DNA of 64,000 nt from Burkholderiaceae bacterium (lineage in GTDB: Bacteria > Pseudomonadota > Gammaproteobacteria > Burkholderiales > Burkholderiaceae_C): contig CAJYPV010000032.1 of assembly GCA_913776825.1 (NCBI GenBank), positions 124,001-188,000 on the forward strand, in the 5' to 3' direction. The notes under the pieces are model-generated. The model ran no database searches. It was not told the DNA's origin and worked only from the letters and a program-made list of their open reading frames with translations. This document shows, in pieces, positions 25,260 through 35,418 of this stretch. Every line of letters begins with the position of its first letter. Position 1 is the first letter of the stretch. The position numbers and the translations under genes are program-made.

Positions 25260-26441
25260 ATGGCCGGACCGTTCTTCGAGCGCAAGTCCGTCAGCGGCGC
25301 CTTGTTGGCGCTGACGCTGGCGGCCTGCGGACCACAACAACAGCAACAGCCGCAAGGCGGGCCGCCGCCCGTGTCCGTGGCCCCCGCGCTGCAGCGCGAA
25401 GTCCAGGAATTCGATGAATTCACGGCTCGCCTGGAAGCGCCCGACACCGTCGAGATCCGCGCCCGCGTGGCCGGCACCCTCGAAAAGGTGCATTTCCGTG
25501 AAGGCCAGCTGGTCAAGAAGGGCGATCCGCTCTTCACCATCGACCCGCGCCCCTTCGCCGCCGAAGTCGCCCGGGCCGAAGCCCAGGTCGCTGCGGCGCG
25601 CACCGCGGCCGATCTCAGCAAGTCCGACCTCGGTCGCGCCGAGAAGCTGGTGGCCATCCAGGGCGTCAGCCAGCAGGAAATCGACCAGCTGAAGTCGGCC
25701 GTCCGCAATGGCGATGCCAACATCAAGGCCGCCGAAGCCGCGCTGGTGCAGGCCCGACTGAATCTGGAGTTCACCCAGGTCAAGGCACCGGTGACCGGCC
25801 GCAGCTCGCGCGCCAATGTCACCCCGGGCAACCTGGTGACCGTGGGCGATCCGGTGCTGACGACCATCGTCTCCAGCGATCGGGTCTATGCCTATTTCGA
25901 CGCCAGCGAAGCCACCTTCCTGAAATATGTGCAGGCCAGCCGGGCCGCCGGCGCCTCCGCGCCCCGCAACCAGGCCAACAAGGTGCTGCTGGGCCTGGCC
26001 AACGAGCAGGGCTATCCGCATGAAGGCCGCATGGACTTCATCGACAACCGCCTCAACACCGCCACCGCCACCATCCGTGGCCGGGCCGTGTTCGACAACA
26101 AGGACGGCGTCTTCACCCCCGGCCTGTTCGCCCGCGTGAAGCTGGTCGGCACCGGCGCCTACAACGCCGTGCTGGTGCCCGAGCGCGCCATCGGCACCGA
26201 CCAGTCGCGCAAGCTGGTGATGGTGGTCGGCCCGAACAACATCGTGCAGCCGCGTCCGGTCAAACCCGGCGCCCAGTTCGACGGCTACCGCGCCGTGGAA
26301 GGCGTGAAGCCGGGCGAGCTGGTCATCATCGATGGCCTGCAGCACGCCATGCCCGGCGCGCCGGTGACGCCGCAAACCGTCAAGCTCGACGACAAGGGCT
26401 ACGCCTTGCCGGCACCGCCGGCCGCCGGCGCATCGAAGTAA
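25260..26441 (+). CDS. RND efflux periplasmic adaptor lipoprotein (AcrA/MexA-like)
   Basis: A 393-residue membrane-fusion protein. A short leader ends in the lipobox LAAC (Cys near residue 23), so it is predicted to be lipidated and inner-membrane anchored. The barrel-sandwich (lipoyl) halves are RARVAGTLEKVHFREGQLVKKGD and VKAPVTGRSSRANVTPG. They flank an alpha-helical hairpin (about residues 97-165), and beta-barrel and membrane-proximal domains follow. It is the first gene of a three-gene efflux operon, 16 bases before the permease. No regulator gene (TetR or two-component) is adjacent, which makes the structured leader noteworthy. Confidence 0.92.
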   Translation: MAGPFFERKSVSGALLALTLAACGPQQQQQPQGGPPPVSVAPALQREVQEFDEFTARLEAPDTVEIRARVAGTLEKVHFREGQLVKKGDPLFTIDPRPFAAEVARAEAQVAAARTAADLSKSDLGRAEKLVAIQGVSQQEIDQLKSAVRNGDANIKAAEAALVQARLNLEFTQVKAPVTGRSSRANVTPGNLVTVGDPVLTTIVSSDRVYAYFDASEATFLKYVQASRAAGASAPRNQANKVLLGLANEQGYPHEGRMDFIDNRLNTATATIRGRAVFDNKDGVFTPGLFARVKLVGTGAYNAVLVPERAIGTDQSRKLVMVVGPNNIVQPRPVKPGAQFDGYRAVEGVKPGELVIIDGLQHAMPGAPVTPQTVKLDDKGYALPAPPAAGASK

Positions 26442-26457
26442 AGGGGCGCGAGGCCGT

Positions 26458-29400
26458 ATGGATATCTCACGCTTCTTCATCGAGCGCCCGCGCTTCGCCG
26501 CGGTGCTCTCGATCTTCATCTTCCTGGTGGGCCTGCTGGCGATCTTCCAGCTGCCCATCTCCGAGTACCCGGAAGTCGCGCCGCCGCAGGTGGTGGTGCG
26601 CGCCCAGTTCCCCGGCGCCAATCCGCGCGTCATTTCCGAAACCGTCGCCACGCCGCTGGAAGAGCAGATCAACGGCCTGGAGAACGTGCTGTATTTCGAC
26701 AGCCAGGCCACCGCCGACGGCGGCATGACCCTGACCGTCACCTTCAAGATCGGCACCAATCCCGAGGCCGCGGAAACCGCGGTGCAGAACCGCATCAACC
26801 GCGCGCTGCCGCGCCTGCCGGAGATCGTCCGGCAGATCGGCGTGACGACCGAGAAGTCCAGTCCCAACCTGACCATGGTCGTGCACATGGTCAGCCCGGA
26901 CAACAGCCGCGACGCCCTGTACCTGCGCAACTATGCGCAGCTGCAGGTGCGCGACGAGCTGCTGCGCGTGCAGGGCATGGGCTCGGTGCAGGTGTTCGGC
27001 TCGGGCGACTACGCGATGCGGGTCTGGCTGGATCCGGCCAAGCTGGCCGCGCGGGGGCTGACCGCCTCCGATGTGGTGGCCGCCATCCGTGAGCAGAACG
27101 CCCAGGTGGCCGCCGGTACCGTGGGCGCGCCGCCCGCGCCCAAGGGCACCGACTTCCAGCTGGCGATCAACACCCAGGGCCGGCTGGTCAACGAGGACGA
27201 GTTCGCCAACATCATCGTCCGCACCGATGCCGCCACCGGCGCGCTGGTGCGGGTGCGCGATGTGGGCCGCGTCGAGCTGGGCGCCGGCACTTTCGCGCTG
27301 CGCAGCCTGCTGAACAACAAGGAAGCGGTCGGTATCGGCATCTTCCAGGCACCGGCCTCGAACGCGCTGAAGATCTCGGAAGACGTGCGCGCCACCATGG
27401 AGCGGCTGAAGACCAGCTTCCCGGATGGCGTCAGCTACGACATCGTCTACGACCCGACGCGCTTCGTCAGCACCTCCATCGAGAAGGTCATCCACACCCT
27501 GATCGAAGCGGTGCTGCTGGTCGTGCTGGTGGTGATCATCTTCCTGCAGACCTGGCGCGCCTCGATCATTCCGCTGCTGGCGGTGCCGGTGTCCATCGTG
27601 GGCACCTTCGCGATCCTGCTGCTGCTCGGCTATTCGATCAACACGCTGACGCTGTTCGGCCTGGTGCTGGCCATCGGCATCGTGGTGGACGATGCGATCG
27701 TGGTGGTGGAGAACGTCGAGCGGAACCTGGAGGACGGCCTCACCCCGCATGATGCGACGGTCAAGGCGATGCAGGAGGTCTCCGGGCCGATCATCGCGAT
27801 CGCGCTGGTGCTGTGCGCGGTGTTCATCCCGCTGACCTTCGTGCCGGGCCTCTCGGGCCAGTTCTACAAGCAGTTCGCGGTCACGATCGCGATCTCGACG
27901 GTGATCTCGGCCTTCAACTCGCTGACCCTGTCGCCCGCCCTGGCGGCCTTGCTGCTGCGTCCGCACGACGCGCCCAAGGACGCGGTGATGCGCGGCATGG
28001 ACAAGGTCTTCGGCCGCTTCTTCCACTGGTTCAACTGCTTCTTCCAGCGCCGCAGCGAAGGCTACAGCCGGGGCGTGACCGGCATCCTGCGCCGCAAGTC
28101 GGCCGCGCTGGTGGTCTACGCCATCCTGCTGGTGCTGACGGGTCTGCTGTTCACGCGGATTCCGTCCGGCTTCGTGCCGGCACCGGACAAGCAGTACCTG
28201 ATCGGCATCGCCCAGCTGCCCGCCGGCGCGACCCTGGACCGCACCGAGGAAGTCATCCGGCGCATGAGCGACATCGCGCTCAAGGTGCCGGGCATCCGTG
28301 ATTCGATCGCCTTCCCGGGCCTGTCGATCGCGGGCTTCTCGGCCGCGCCCAACGAAGGCATCGTGTTCTTCGGCCTGGACGACTTCGAGAAGCGGACCTC
28401 GTCCGATCTGTCCAAGGACGCGATCCTGGGTCAGGTCAACGGCGCGATCCAGCAGATCCAGGGCGCCCGGATGTTCGTCGTGCCGCCGCCCGCGGTGGAC
28501 GGTCTGGGCAATGCCGGCGGCTTCAAGGTGCAGGTGCAGGATCGCGGCGGTCTGGGCGAGCAGGCCCTGTACGGCGCGGTCTGGGGCACGCTGGGCCCGA
28601 TCTACGGCAATCCCAACAGCAGCATCGGCACGCCGTTCTCGACCTACGACATCAACGTGCCGCAGCTGTTCGCCAATGTCGACCGGACCAAGGCCAAGCA
28701 GATGGGCGTGCGTCTGGGCGACATCTACGACACGCTGCAGATCAACCTGGGCTCGCTGTATGTCAACGACTTCAGCCGCTTCGGCAAGACCTATCAGGTG
28801 ATCGTGCAGGCGGATGCGCCGTTCCGCTCGAATGCCCAGGCCATCACCGACCTGAAGACCCGCAACGAGAAGAACGAGATGGTGCCGCTGGGCGCGCTGA
28901 TCCAGGTGGACCCGACCTTCGGTCCCACCCGCGTCACCCGCTACAACGGCTTCCCGAGCGCCGACATCAACGGCGCCGCCAAACCGGGCTTCTCCAGCGG
29001 TCAGGCCGAGGCCGAGATCGAGCAGCTGCTCAAGAAGGGCCTGCCGCGCGGCATGACCTTCGAGTGGACCGAGCTGACCTATCAGGACCGCCTGACCCGT
29101 GACGTGCATGTGCCGGGCCTGAACATCAAGATCCCGACGCTGGCCGCCGTGCTGGGCCTGTCGGTGCTGCTGGTGGTGCTGGTGCTGGCCGCGCAGTACG
29201 AAAGCTGGAGCCTGCCGCTGGCGATCATCCTGATCGTGCCGATGTGCATTCTGTCGGCGCTGTTCGGGGTCTGGCTGTCGCATCTGCCGCCGTTCATGCA
29301 GGCGGGGGACCTCAACATCTTCACCCAGGTCGCGCTGGTGGTGCTGGTGGGTCTGGCCTGCAAGAACGCGATCCTGATCGTCGAGTTCGCCAAGGAACTG

Positions 29401-29754
29401 GAAGAGCGCGGCGAGTCGCTGCATGACGCGATCATCCACGCCTGCCGCCTGCGTCTGCGTCCGATCCTGATGACCTCGATCGCCTTCTGCGCCGGCGTCA
29501 TTCCGCTGATCCTGGGCTCCGGCGCCGGCAGCGAAATGCGCCGCGCGATGGGCGTCGCCGTGTTCTCGGGCATGGTCGGCGTGACGCTGTTCGGCATCTT
29601 CCTGACGCCGGTCTTCTATGCGCTGCTGCGCAAGGGCACCGAGAAGAAGCGGGCCCATGCGGCCGAGCTGCGTCGCGAGATCGACGCGGCGGCCCATCCC
29701 TTCCATCCGGGCGTCGATGACGCCACCCCGCCGACCCGCAAGGAGGGCGCATGA
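26458..29754 (+). CDS. RND multidrug efflux permease (AcrB/MexB-like, HAE1)
   Basis: A 1098-residue inner-membrane pump, about 50 residues longer than AcrB because of a charged C-terminal tail. The N-terminus MDISRFFIERPRFAAVLSIF is typical. The proton-relay aspartates are in TM4 (AIGIVVDDAIVVVENVER) and the TM10 lysine is in LACKNAILIVEFAKEL. Two large periplasmic loops follow TM1 and TM7. The family exports hydrophobic drugs and toxicants by proton antiport through the adaptor and outer-membrane channel encoded on either side. The exact substrate range is not readable. Its last codons overlap the next gene (ATGA). Confidence 0.95.
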   Translation: MDISRFFIERPRFAAVLSIFIFLVGLLAIFQLPISEYPEVAPPQVVVRAQFPGANPRVISETVATPLEEQINGLENVLYFDSQATADGGMTLTVTFKIGTNPEAAETAVQNRINRALPRLPEIVRQIGVTTEKSSPNLTMVVHMVSPDNSRDALYLRNYAQLQVRDELLRVQGMGSVQVFGSGDYAMRVWLDPAKLAARGLTASDVVAAIREQNAQVAAGTVGAPPAPKGTDFQLAINTQGRLVNEDEFANIIVRTDAATGALVRVRDVGRVELGAGTFALRSLLNNKEAVGIGIFQAPASNALKISEDVRATMERLKTSFPDGVSYDIVYDPTRFVSTSIEKVIHTLIEAVLLVVLVVIIFLQTWRASIIPLLAVPVSIVGTFAILLLLGYSINTLTLFGLVLAIGIVVDDAIVVVENVERNLEDGLTPHDATVKAMQEVSGPIIAIALVLCAVFIPLTFVPGLSGQFYKQFAVTIAISTVISAFNSLTLSPALAALLLRPHDAPKDAVMRGMDKVFGRFFHWFNCFFQRRSEGYSRGVTGILRRKSAALVVYAILLVLTGLLFTRIPSGFVPAPDKQYLIGIAQLPAGATLDRTEEVIRRMSDIALKVPGIRDSIAFPGLSIAGFSAAPNEGIVFFGLDDFEKRTSSDLSKDAILGQVNGAIQQIQGARMFVVPPPAVDGLGNAGGFKVQVQDRGGLGEQALYGAVWGTLGPIYGNPNSSIGTPFSTYDINVPQLFANVDRTKAKQMGVRLGDIYDTLQINLGSLYVNDFSRFGKTYQVIVQADAPFRSNAQAITDLKTRNEKNEMVPLGALIQVDPTFGPTRVTRYNGFPSADINGAAKPGFSSGQAEAEIEQLLKKGLPRGMTFEWTELTYQDRLTRDVHVPGLNIKIPTLAAVLGLSVLLVVLVLAAQYESWSLPLAIILIVPMCILSALFGVWLSHLPPFMQAGDLNIFTQVALVVLVGLACKNAILIVEFAKELEERGESLHDAIIHACRLRLRPILMTSIAFCAGVIPLILGSGAGSEMRRAMGVAVFSGMVGVTLFGIFLTPVFYALLRKGTEKKRAHAAELRREIDAAAHPFHPGVDDATPPTRKEGA

Positions 29755-31214
29755 TGAGCGCTCGGCATGACCTGACCCTCGCGGCGCCGCGTGCGCCGTC
29801 GTCCCTGGCCCTGGCCGCCGCGCTCGCGGTGGCGCTGCTGGCGGGCTGCTCCACCGCGCCGGCGGTGAAGAAGTCCGAGCTGCCGGTCGCCGGCCAGTTC
29901 GCCAACACGCCCGACGGCGCGCTGGTGGACGAGCCGGTCGCCCGCTTCTGGCAAGGCTTCCAGGATCCGCAGCTGGATGGCCTGGTGCAACGCGCGCTGG
30001 CCGCCAACACCGACCTGCGGCTGGCGGCGGCCAATCTGCGGGAAGCCCGCGCGCTGTCGCGCTTCGCGGATGCGCAGCGGCTGCCCAGCGTCAACCTGAC
30101 CGCCGGTGCCGGACGGGTGCGCGCCCAGGACAGCCAGGGCGTCCCGCAGTCCAACAATGCGTTCTCGGTCGGTTTCGATGTGGCGTGGGAAGCCGACCTC
30201 TTCGGTCGCCTGTCCGACGAGCGCCGCGCCGCCGCCGCTGATCTGCTGGCGGGCGAAGCCGGCCTGCGGGCGGCGCAGGTGAGCGTCGCCGCCGAAGTGG
30301 CCCGCAACTACTTCGAGCTGCGCGGTCTGCAGGAGCAACTGCGCGTGGCGCGGCTGTCGCTGGAGACCCAGCAGGGCGCCTTGAAGCTGGTGCTCGGTCG
30401 CCAGGAGGCCGGACGCGGCACCGGCTTCGACAGCGAGCGCGCGCGCTCGCTGGTGCAAAGCACGGCGGCCACCGTGCCGGCGCTGGAGATGGCGCTCGCA
30501 CGCACCCGCTATCGCCTGTCGGTGCTGACCGGGCAGCCGCCCACGGCGCTCGACGGCGAGCTGAGCGAGGTCAAGCCGCTGCCGGGTCTGAAGTCGGTGG
30601 CGCTGGGCGGCATCGGCACGCCGGAGAACCTGCTGCGTCGTCGTCCGGACGTGCGCGCGGCCGAGGCGCAAGCCGCTGCCGCCGCCGCGCGCGTGGGTGT
30701 GGCCCGCAGCGCGATGTTCCCGCGCATCACGCTCGGCGGCACGATCGGCCAGAACGCGACCCGCCTCGGCGACCTGGGCGACGGTGTGGGTTATGCCTAC
30801 AACCTCGGCGCCCAGCTGGTCTGGAACCTGCTCGATTTCGGCCGCATCCGCGCCCAGATCGCGGCCGCCGATGCGCGCAACGAGGGCGCCTTCATCAGCT
30901 ACGAGCGCGCCGTGCTCGCGGCGCTGGAGGAAACCGAAGGCGCGCTGGTGACCTACAACCGCAGCCAGGAACAGGCGCAAGCGCTGTTCGATGCGGCGGT
31001 GTCGGCGGAACGCGCGGCCCAGATCGCGCGCGAGCGGTTCAAGGTCGGCATCAGCGACTTCCTGGCGGTGCTCGATGCCGAACGGGAACTGCTGGCGGCC
31101 CGCAACCAGCTGGCGCAATCGCAGACCGCGGCCGCGACCTCGTTGGTCGGGGTCTACAAGGCGATGGCCGGCGGCTGGGGCGAGGACGCGCCCGCGCAGA
31201 GCGCGATGCGCTGA
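29751..31214 (+). CDS. Outer-membrane efflux lipoprotein (OprM/NodT family)
   Basis: A 487-residue TolC-superfamily channel. The signal peptide ends with the lipobox LAGC (Cys near residue 32). The two structural repeats of the OEP family are visible, with NLLRRRPDVRAAEAQ marking the second. It completes the adaptor-permease-channel operon. Its ATG overlaps the permease stop codon by four bases, implying translational coupling; ATG 29754 is an alternative start. A GC-rich inverted repeat at 31307-31335 lies between it and the convergent chemoreceptor gene. Confidence 0.92.
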   Translation: MMSARHDLTLAAPRAPSSLALAAALAVALLAGCSTAPAVKKSELPVAGQFANTPDGALVDEPVARFWQGFQDPQLDGLVQRALAANTDLRLAAANLREARALSRFADAQRLPSVNLTAGAGRVRAQDSQGVPQSNNAFSVGFDVAWEADLFGRLSDERRAAAADLLAGEAGLRAAQVSVAAEVARNYFELRGLQEQLRVARLSLETQQGALKLVLGRQEAGRGTGFDSERARSLVQSTAATVPALEMALARTRYRLSVLTGQPPTALDGELSEVKPLPGLKSVALGGIGTPENLLRRRPDVRAAEAQAAAAAARVGVARSAMFPRITLGGTIGQNATRLGDLGDGVGYAYNLGAQLVWNLLDFGRIRAQIAAADARNEGAFISYERAVLAALEETEGALVTYNRSQEQAQALFDAAVSAERAAQIARERFKVGISDFLAVLDAERELLAARNQLAQSQTAAATSLVGVYKAMAGGWGEDAPAQSAMR

Positions 31215-31306
31215 CGGGTCGTTCTCGACCGCCTGGCTGATCGGCGCCATCCCGTGGATGCGCCGATCAAGTGCCGGTGAGAAACAGGCGATGTGATCGC
31301 CCTTCG

Positions 31307-31335
31307 ACGCGCCGGATCCTCGGATCCCGGCGCGT
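31307..31335. terminator. Inverted repeat between convergent genes (possible bidirectional terminator)
   Basis: ACGCGCCGGATCC (31307-31319) is complementary to GGATCC-C-GGCGCGT (31322-31335) except for one bulged C. It lies between the ends of the efflux operon and the chemoreceptor gene. No T-run follows on either strand, so intrinsic termination is uncertain. Confidence 0.4.
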
Positions 31336-31342
31336 TGTTCAT

Positions 31343-32893
31343 TCAGCCCGCGAGCCGGAACCGGCTCACCACCTGGGTGAGCTGCGCGGCCTGATCCTTC
31401 AGGGACTCGGCCGCCGCGGCGGACTCTTCCACCAGCGCCGCGTTCTGTTGGGTCATGCCGTCGAGCTGGGTGACCGCCGCATTCACCTCGGTCAGGCTTT
31501 GCGTCTGGTTGCCGACGGTGCCGGCGATCTCACGGATCAGCACATTGACCCGTCCGACCGCGCCCACCAGCTGGGTCATGGTCTGCCCGGCATCGCCCAC
31601 GATGCGGCTGCCGCTGTCCACCTGAGCGACCGAACTCGAGATCAGGCCCTTGATCTCCCGCGCGGCCTGCGCGCTGCGCTGGGCCAGGGTGCGGACCTCA
31701 CCCGCCACGACCGCGAAGCCGCGCCCCTGTTCCCCGGCGCGCGCCGCTTCGACGGCCGCATTCAACGCCAGGATGTTGGTCTGGAAGGCGATGCTGTCGA
31801 TCACGCCGATGATGTCGGAGATCCGGCGCGAGGACTGCTGGATCTGGTCCATCGTCGACACCACCTGGCCGACCATGTCGCCGCCGCGCTGGGCCACGTC
31901 GGCGGCCTCATTGGCGAGGTTGCTCGCCTCCTGCGCGGTGCCGGCGCTGTGGCGCGCGGCCTCGGTCAACTGGCTCATCGCGGCAGAGGTCTGCTCCAGG
32001 TTGGACGCGGTCTGTTCCGTGCGGGCCGACAGATCGCTGCTGCCGACGGCCACCTCGCGGCTGGCCTCGGCGATCTGCACCGCGCTGTCGCGCACGGCCG
32101 AGACCGACTGATGCAGCGCCGCACGCATCCGCGCCAGGGCCCGCAGCAGATCGCCCAGTTCATCGGCGCGCGCGTCCTGCATCACTTCGCTCAGATCGCC
32201 ATCGGCGATCCGGTCCGCGGTCTGCGCGGCCTGGCGCAGCGGATGCGTCAACGAGCGCGTCAGCAGCCAGCCGACCCAGCCGCCCATCACCAGCGCCGCG
32301 CCGACGAGCAGCCAGATGGTCCAGAGCACCGAGCGATAACTGGCCTGGGCGCGCTGATGGGCGTCCTTCGCGCCGACATCATTGATCTCGATGAGCTGCG
32401 CGAGTTGTTCGGTGCCGCCACGGAAGGCAGCGCGCGACGCGCCGCGCACCAGGGCGGTGGCATCCTCGCGTCGTCCATCGCGCAGCAGCGCCAGCATCCG
32501 GTCTTGCGCGTCTCGGTAGGCCTGCACCTGACGCTGCAGCGCGTCGAACCGTTCGCGCTCCTTGTCGCTGGCCACCAGCGGGTCGTAGCGCTTGAGCAGA
32601 TCGGGCAGCCGGCTCCATTGGTCGGCCAGCCGGTTGGTTTCGTCCTTCAGGGTTTTGTCGTCACCGCTCAGCAGCAACTGCAGCTCGGCGCGTCGCATCT
32701 GATTGAGTGATTCCCCCATGGCGCCCAGCAACTGGGTACTGGGCAGCCAGTTGGTCGCCAGGTCATCGACCTTGGACTGAACCTGGGAGACCCGGGAGGC
32801 GCTGAAGCCGCCCATGGCCAGCATCAACAGCAGCAGCAGCGCGAATCCGAGCCCCAGCCGCAATCCCACACGCAGATCAGACAACAGTCGCAT
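31343..32893 (-). CDS. Methyl-accepting chemotaxis protein
   Basis: A 516-residue transmembrane receptor. TM1 is at about residues 11-31 and a four-helix-bundle type periplasmic sensor at 32-190. TM2 is near 191-213, followed by HAMP and a long MA signalling hairpin. The highly conserved tip is AGEQGRGFAVVAGEVRTLAQ. The C-terminus (VVSRFRLAG) has no NWETF-type pentapeptide, so CheR and CheB would act without tethering. GGGAGGAG lies just before the start codon. No chemotaxis operon is near, so it is an orphan receptor of unknown ligand. Confidence 0.93.
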   Translation of the reverse strand: MRLLSDLRVGLRLGLGFALLLLLMLAMGGFSASRVSQVQSKVDDLATNWLPSTQLLGAMGESLNQMRRAELQLLLSGDDKTLKDETNRLADQWSRLPDLLKRYDPLVASDKERERFDALQRQVQAYRDAQDRMLALLRDGRREDATALVRGASRAAFRGGTEQLAQLIEINDVGAKDAHQRAQASYRSVLWTIWLLVGAALVMGGWVGWLLTRSLTHPLRQAAQTADRIADGDLSEVMQDARADELGDLLRALARMRAALHQSVSAVRDSAVQIAEASREVAVGSSDLSARTEQTASNLEQTSAAMSQLTEAARHSAGTAQEASNLANEAADVAQRGGDMVGQVVSTMDQIQQSSRRISDIIGVIDSIAFQTNILALNAAVEAARAGEQGRGFAVVAGEVRTLAQRSAQAAREIKGLISSSVAQVDSGSRIVGDAGQTMTQLVGAVGRVNVLIREIAGTVGNQTQSLTEVNAAVTQLDGMTQQNAALVEESAAAAESLKDQAAQLTQVVSRFRLAG

Positions 32894-33364
32894 GACGGTC
32901 TCCTCCCGGTCGAGCCGACCAAACTATCACAGTCGCCGCGCCGACGCGCGTGACGGATGTCGCGGTCTCCGGCGGCACAGACCCCGCGCCGCGCGGGCGT
33001 CGGGCGAGCACACCGATTCGGTGCGTGGCGGGGACCGGCGTTGAGCGGTACGCCTGGCAGTCGCGGCGCGAGAGAAGTCAGGCAGTGCCCGTCCGGCGTG
33101 GGCGCCTTCCGCGTGGTGGCGCTAAGTCCTTGAAGGCGCAGCGCTTTTCCTCGTCGCGCGCGGCAGGTCGGGCGCATCGGGAGGCGGCGATCGGCCCGCG
33201 ACTGGAGGTGCCTCTCCATGCGCGAGCCTCCGGGCGTGGCCGATCAGAGTTAAATTGCGAACCTTCGCCGGCCGGGATGTACCGGTCGGTGCCTGCATTT
33301 GTTGAGTTGTTGCATGCTGCTTCGCTGCGAATCGGTCGCTGCGGGCAGTGATGCCTGAGGTTGG
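32894..33364. other. Intergenic region upstream of ribA-like gene
   Basis: There are 471 bases between divergent genes. Open frames crossing it lack family similarity and good ribosome sites. I see no FMN-riboswitch-like conserved core. An AT-richer patch at 33245-33260 may contain the promoter of the GTP cyclohydrolase gene. Nothing else is recognised. Confidence 0.5.
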
Positions 33365-33991
33365 ATGATGGCTGCGAATCACTGCGAAAAGATCCCGTTG
33401 GCAACGCAAGGCGCGACCGAGTGGGAAGTGGTCCAGCTGCCCTCCCCGCTCGGCGACTTCGAGGCCCGCGCCTTCCGCAGCCCGACCAGCGGCTCGGAGC
33501 ACCTGGTGCTGTCGGTCGGCCCGATCCAGCCGCGCGGCGGCCTGCTGCGCATCCACAGCGAATGCCTGACCGGCGACGTCTTCAAGTCGCTGCGCTGCGA
33601 TTGCGGCCCGCAACTGGAAGAAGCGCTGAAGCTGCTGTCCGCCGACGGCGGCGTGGTGATCTACATGCGCGGTCACGAAGGGCGCGGCATCGGCCTGGTC
33701 GAGAAGCTGCGCGCCTATGCGCTGCAGGAAGCGGGTGTCGACACCATCGATGCCAACCTGCAGCTCGGCCATGCCGAAGACGCCCGCGACTATGCGGACG
33801 CGATCGACATCCTCTGCCTGCTCGGCATTCAGAGCGTGCGGCTCATCACCAACAACCCGCAAAAGCGCGACGCGCTGGTCAGCCGCGGCATCGAGGTCGA
33901 GGCGCTTGTGCCGGTGCGCATCGCCGCCAATCCGCACAACGAGCGCTATCTCGAAACCAAGCGCAAGCGCATGGGGCATTACCTCGAGTAA
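33365..33991 (+). CDS. ribA: GTP cyclohydrolase II
   Basis: A 208-residue stand-alone GTP cyclohydrolase II that opens the imidazole ring of GTP in the first step of riboflavin synthesis. Zinc ligands are the three cysteines in SECLTGDVFKSLRCDCG. The catalytic segment YMRGHEGRGIGL and the NNPQKRDAL motif are intact. There is no fused RibB (DHBP synthase) domain. A second ATG at 33368 could equally be the start. It is not in an operon with other rib genes, as is common in Burkholderiales. Confidence 0.95.
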   Translation: MMAANHCEKIPLATQGATEWEVVQLPSPLGDFEARAFRSPTSGSEHLVLSVGPIQPRGGLLRIHSECLTGDVFKSLRCDCGPQLEEALKLLSADGGVVIYMRGHEGRGIGLVEKLRAYALQEAGVDTIDANLQLGHAEDARDYADAIDILCLLGIQSVRLITNNPQKRDALVSRGIEVEALVPVRIAANPHNERYLETKRKRMGHYLE

Positions 33992-34032
33992 GCCCGACGG
34001 GTCGCTGCATCGGCCCGGTCTGGGTCTCGATT

Positions 34033-35418
34033 TCAATCCAGCAATCGCGCCAGCGTCACCGCGTTGTCCGCGCACAGCTGCCGGAACGGCGCGCTGATGC
34101 GGCGATCCCGCGATGCCAGCTGCCAGAACCGATGCGCGGCCGGTGCCGCGCGCTGCCAGGCGGCGGACTCGGCCGGCAGCGGCAAGCGCGGCTGATAGAG
34201 ACGGGTGGGCAGCTCCACGCCGCGCACCGGCGCATAGAGCATCGGCAGCATGTCGTAGATCGGCGCGAGCGCCAGCGTGGGTGTCGGCGACTCCAGCGAC
34301 GGGCAGAAGGACAGGTTGCCGTCATGCATGTCGGTGTTGCCGATCAGCAGCCCGAACAGCCACACCGTCCGGACGGCGTCGAGCGCCTCCGCTGCCAGCC
34401 AGCCTGCCGCCTGCAGCGGGGCCACGCCGTCGGCCCACGGCCGTCCGGCCGCGCCCACCAGCGCCGCATTGAGCGACGACCAGGACATCAGCGGCGATCG
34501 CCCCAAGGGGCCATGGCGATCGAACCGGTCGACCTCCAGGAAGGTGCGCCCGCCGGCGGTGTAGATGCGGGAGCAGGCCGCCTCGATGCCGAGCTCGGCC
34601 CGGACCACCTCGCCCGCCAGATGCTCGCAGACCAGCAGATCCGCCCAGCGCCGCGTGCCCGGCGCGTCATCCGAGCCGGAGAACTTCACCAGCACCGGTT
34701 GAAGCCGGTCATCCTGGAAGCGACGCAGCGCGGTGAACTTGGGAAACTCGCCGCCCGCCGACGACCCGGCCGTGCCATGCGTCAGCGCGGCCTCGGCCAG
34801 CGCGGGATAGGTCTTCGCCACCGCCCGGTCGGCCACCGCCGGGGTCGCCTCGCCCGAACGGAACGCCTGCACCTGGGCCAGCCAGAGCCGGCAGGCCGCT
34901 TCGCCCACGATCAGATCGCCGGGCAGGTCATCACCCATCAGCGACATCGCCTGCAACGCATCGTCATCCGACCAGCTCGCGGGATCGTCCGACACCTGGA
35001 GCACCGCCGCATGGCGACGCGCGAAGTGACGGCCGAGAAAGCCCTGCGGCCGCAGGTCGTGCAGCGGATACGGCAGCCCGTCGAACCAGCCATCGCGCAT
35101 CGCCTCGTCCAGCGGCCAACCCAGCGGCGTCAGGCTCTCCACCGCGCTGCCTTCGGGATGGATCAGCGCCAGCTGCGCGATCTCGGTCGGCATGCCATCC
35201 TGACCGACGCGATAGATCGGCAGCGGTGCGGTGACGCCTCGCAGCGCACGCCGGGCGGCATAGGCGGTGCGGCGGGCACTGCCGCGTGACACCAGCTCGT
35301 CGCCAGCGGCTCGCACCGCGCGGCTGAGCGTCGCGCGGCTGATTCCCAGCTGCGTGACCAATCGGCCCGCCAGTTGCGGTCCGGTCTGGCGAAGCAGCGC
35401 CACCAGGTCGACGGCCAT
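34033..35418 (-). CDS. HipA-family kinase-like toxin with N-terminal HTH (YjjJ-like)
   Basis: A 461-residue single-gene relative of HipA. Residues 1-75 form a winged-helix-like DNA-binding segment (LGISRATLSRAVRAAGDELV) in place of a separate HipB antitoxin, as in E. coli YjjJ. The kinase part shows the glycine-rich GSSAGGEFPKF loop, LVKFSG lysine strand, a catalytic LIGNTDMHDGNLSF (D-x-x-x-x-N) and the metal-binding APIYDMLP. HipA itself phosphorylates glutamyl-tRNA synthetase; the substrate here is unknown. Three copies of ATGAAACGATT lie across and upstream of the start codon and could be its own operators. No hipB gene is present. Confidence 0.85.
   Translation of the reverse strand: MAVDLVALLRQTGPQLAGRLVTQLGISRATLSRAVRAAGDELVSRGSARRTAYAARRALRGVTAPLPIYRVGQDGMPTEIAQLALIHPEGSAVESLTPLGWPLDEAMRDGWFDGLPYPLHDLRPQGFLGRHFARRHAAVLQVSDDPASWSDDDALQAMSLMGDDLPGDLIVGEAACRLWLAQVQAFRSGEATPAVADRAVAKTYPALAEAALTHGTAGSSAGGEFPKFTALRRFQDDRLQPVLVKFSGSDDAPGTRRWADLLVCEHLAGEVVRAELGIEAACSRIYTAGGRTFLEVDRFDRHGPLGRSPLMSWSSLNAALVGAAGRPWADGVAPLQAAGWLAAEALDAVRTVWLFGLLIGNTDMHDGNLSFCPSLESPTPTLALAPIYDMLPMLYAPVRGVELPTRLYQPRLPLPAESAAWQRAAPAAHRFWQLASRDRRISAPFRQLCADNAVTLARLLD

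Noticed and set aside
32894..33364. Looked for an FMN riboswitch upstream of the riboflavin gene
   Set aside because: No stretch resembling the conserved RFN core was seen, and FMN riboswitches usually precede ribB or transporter genes in this group.
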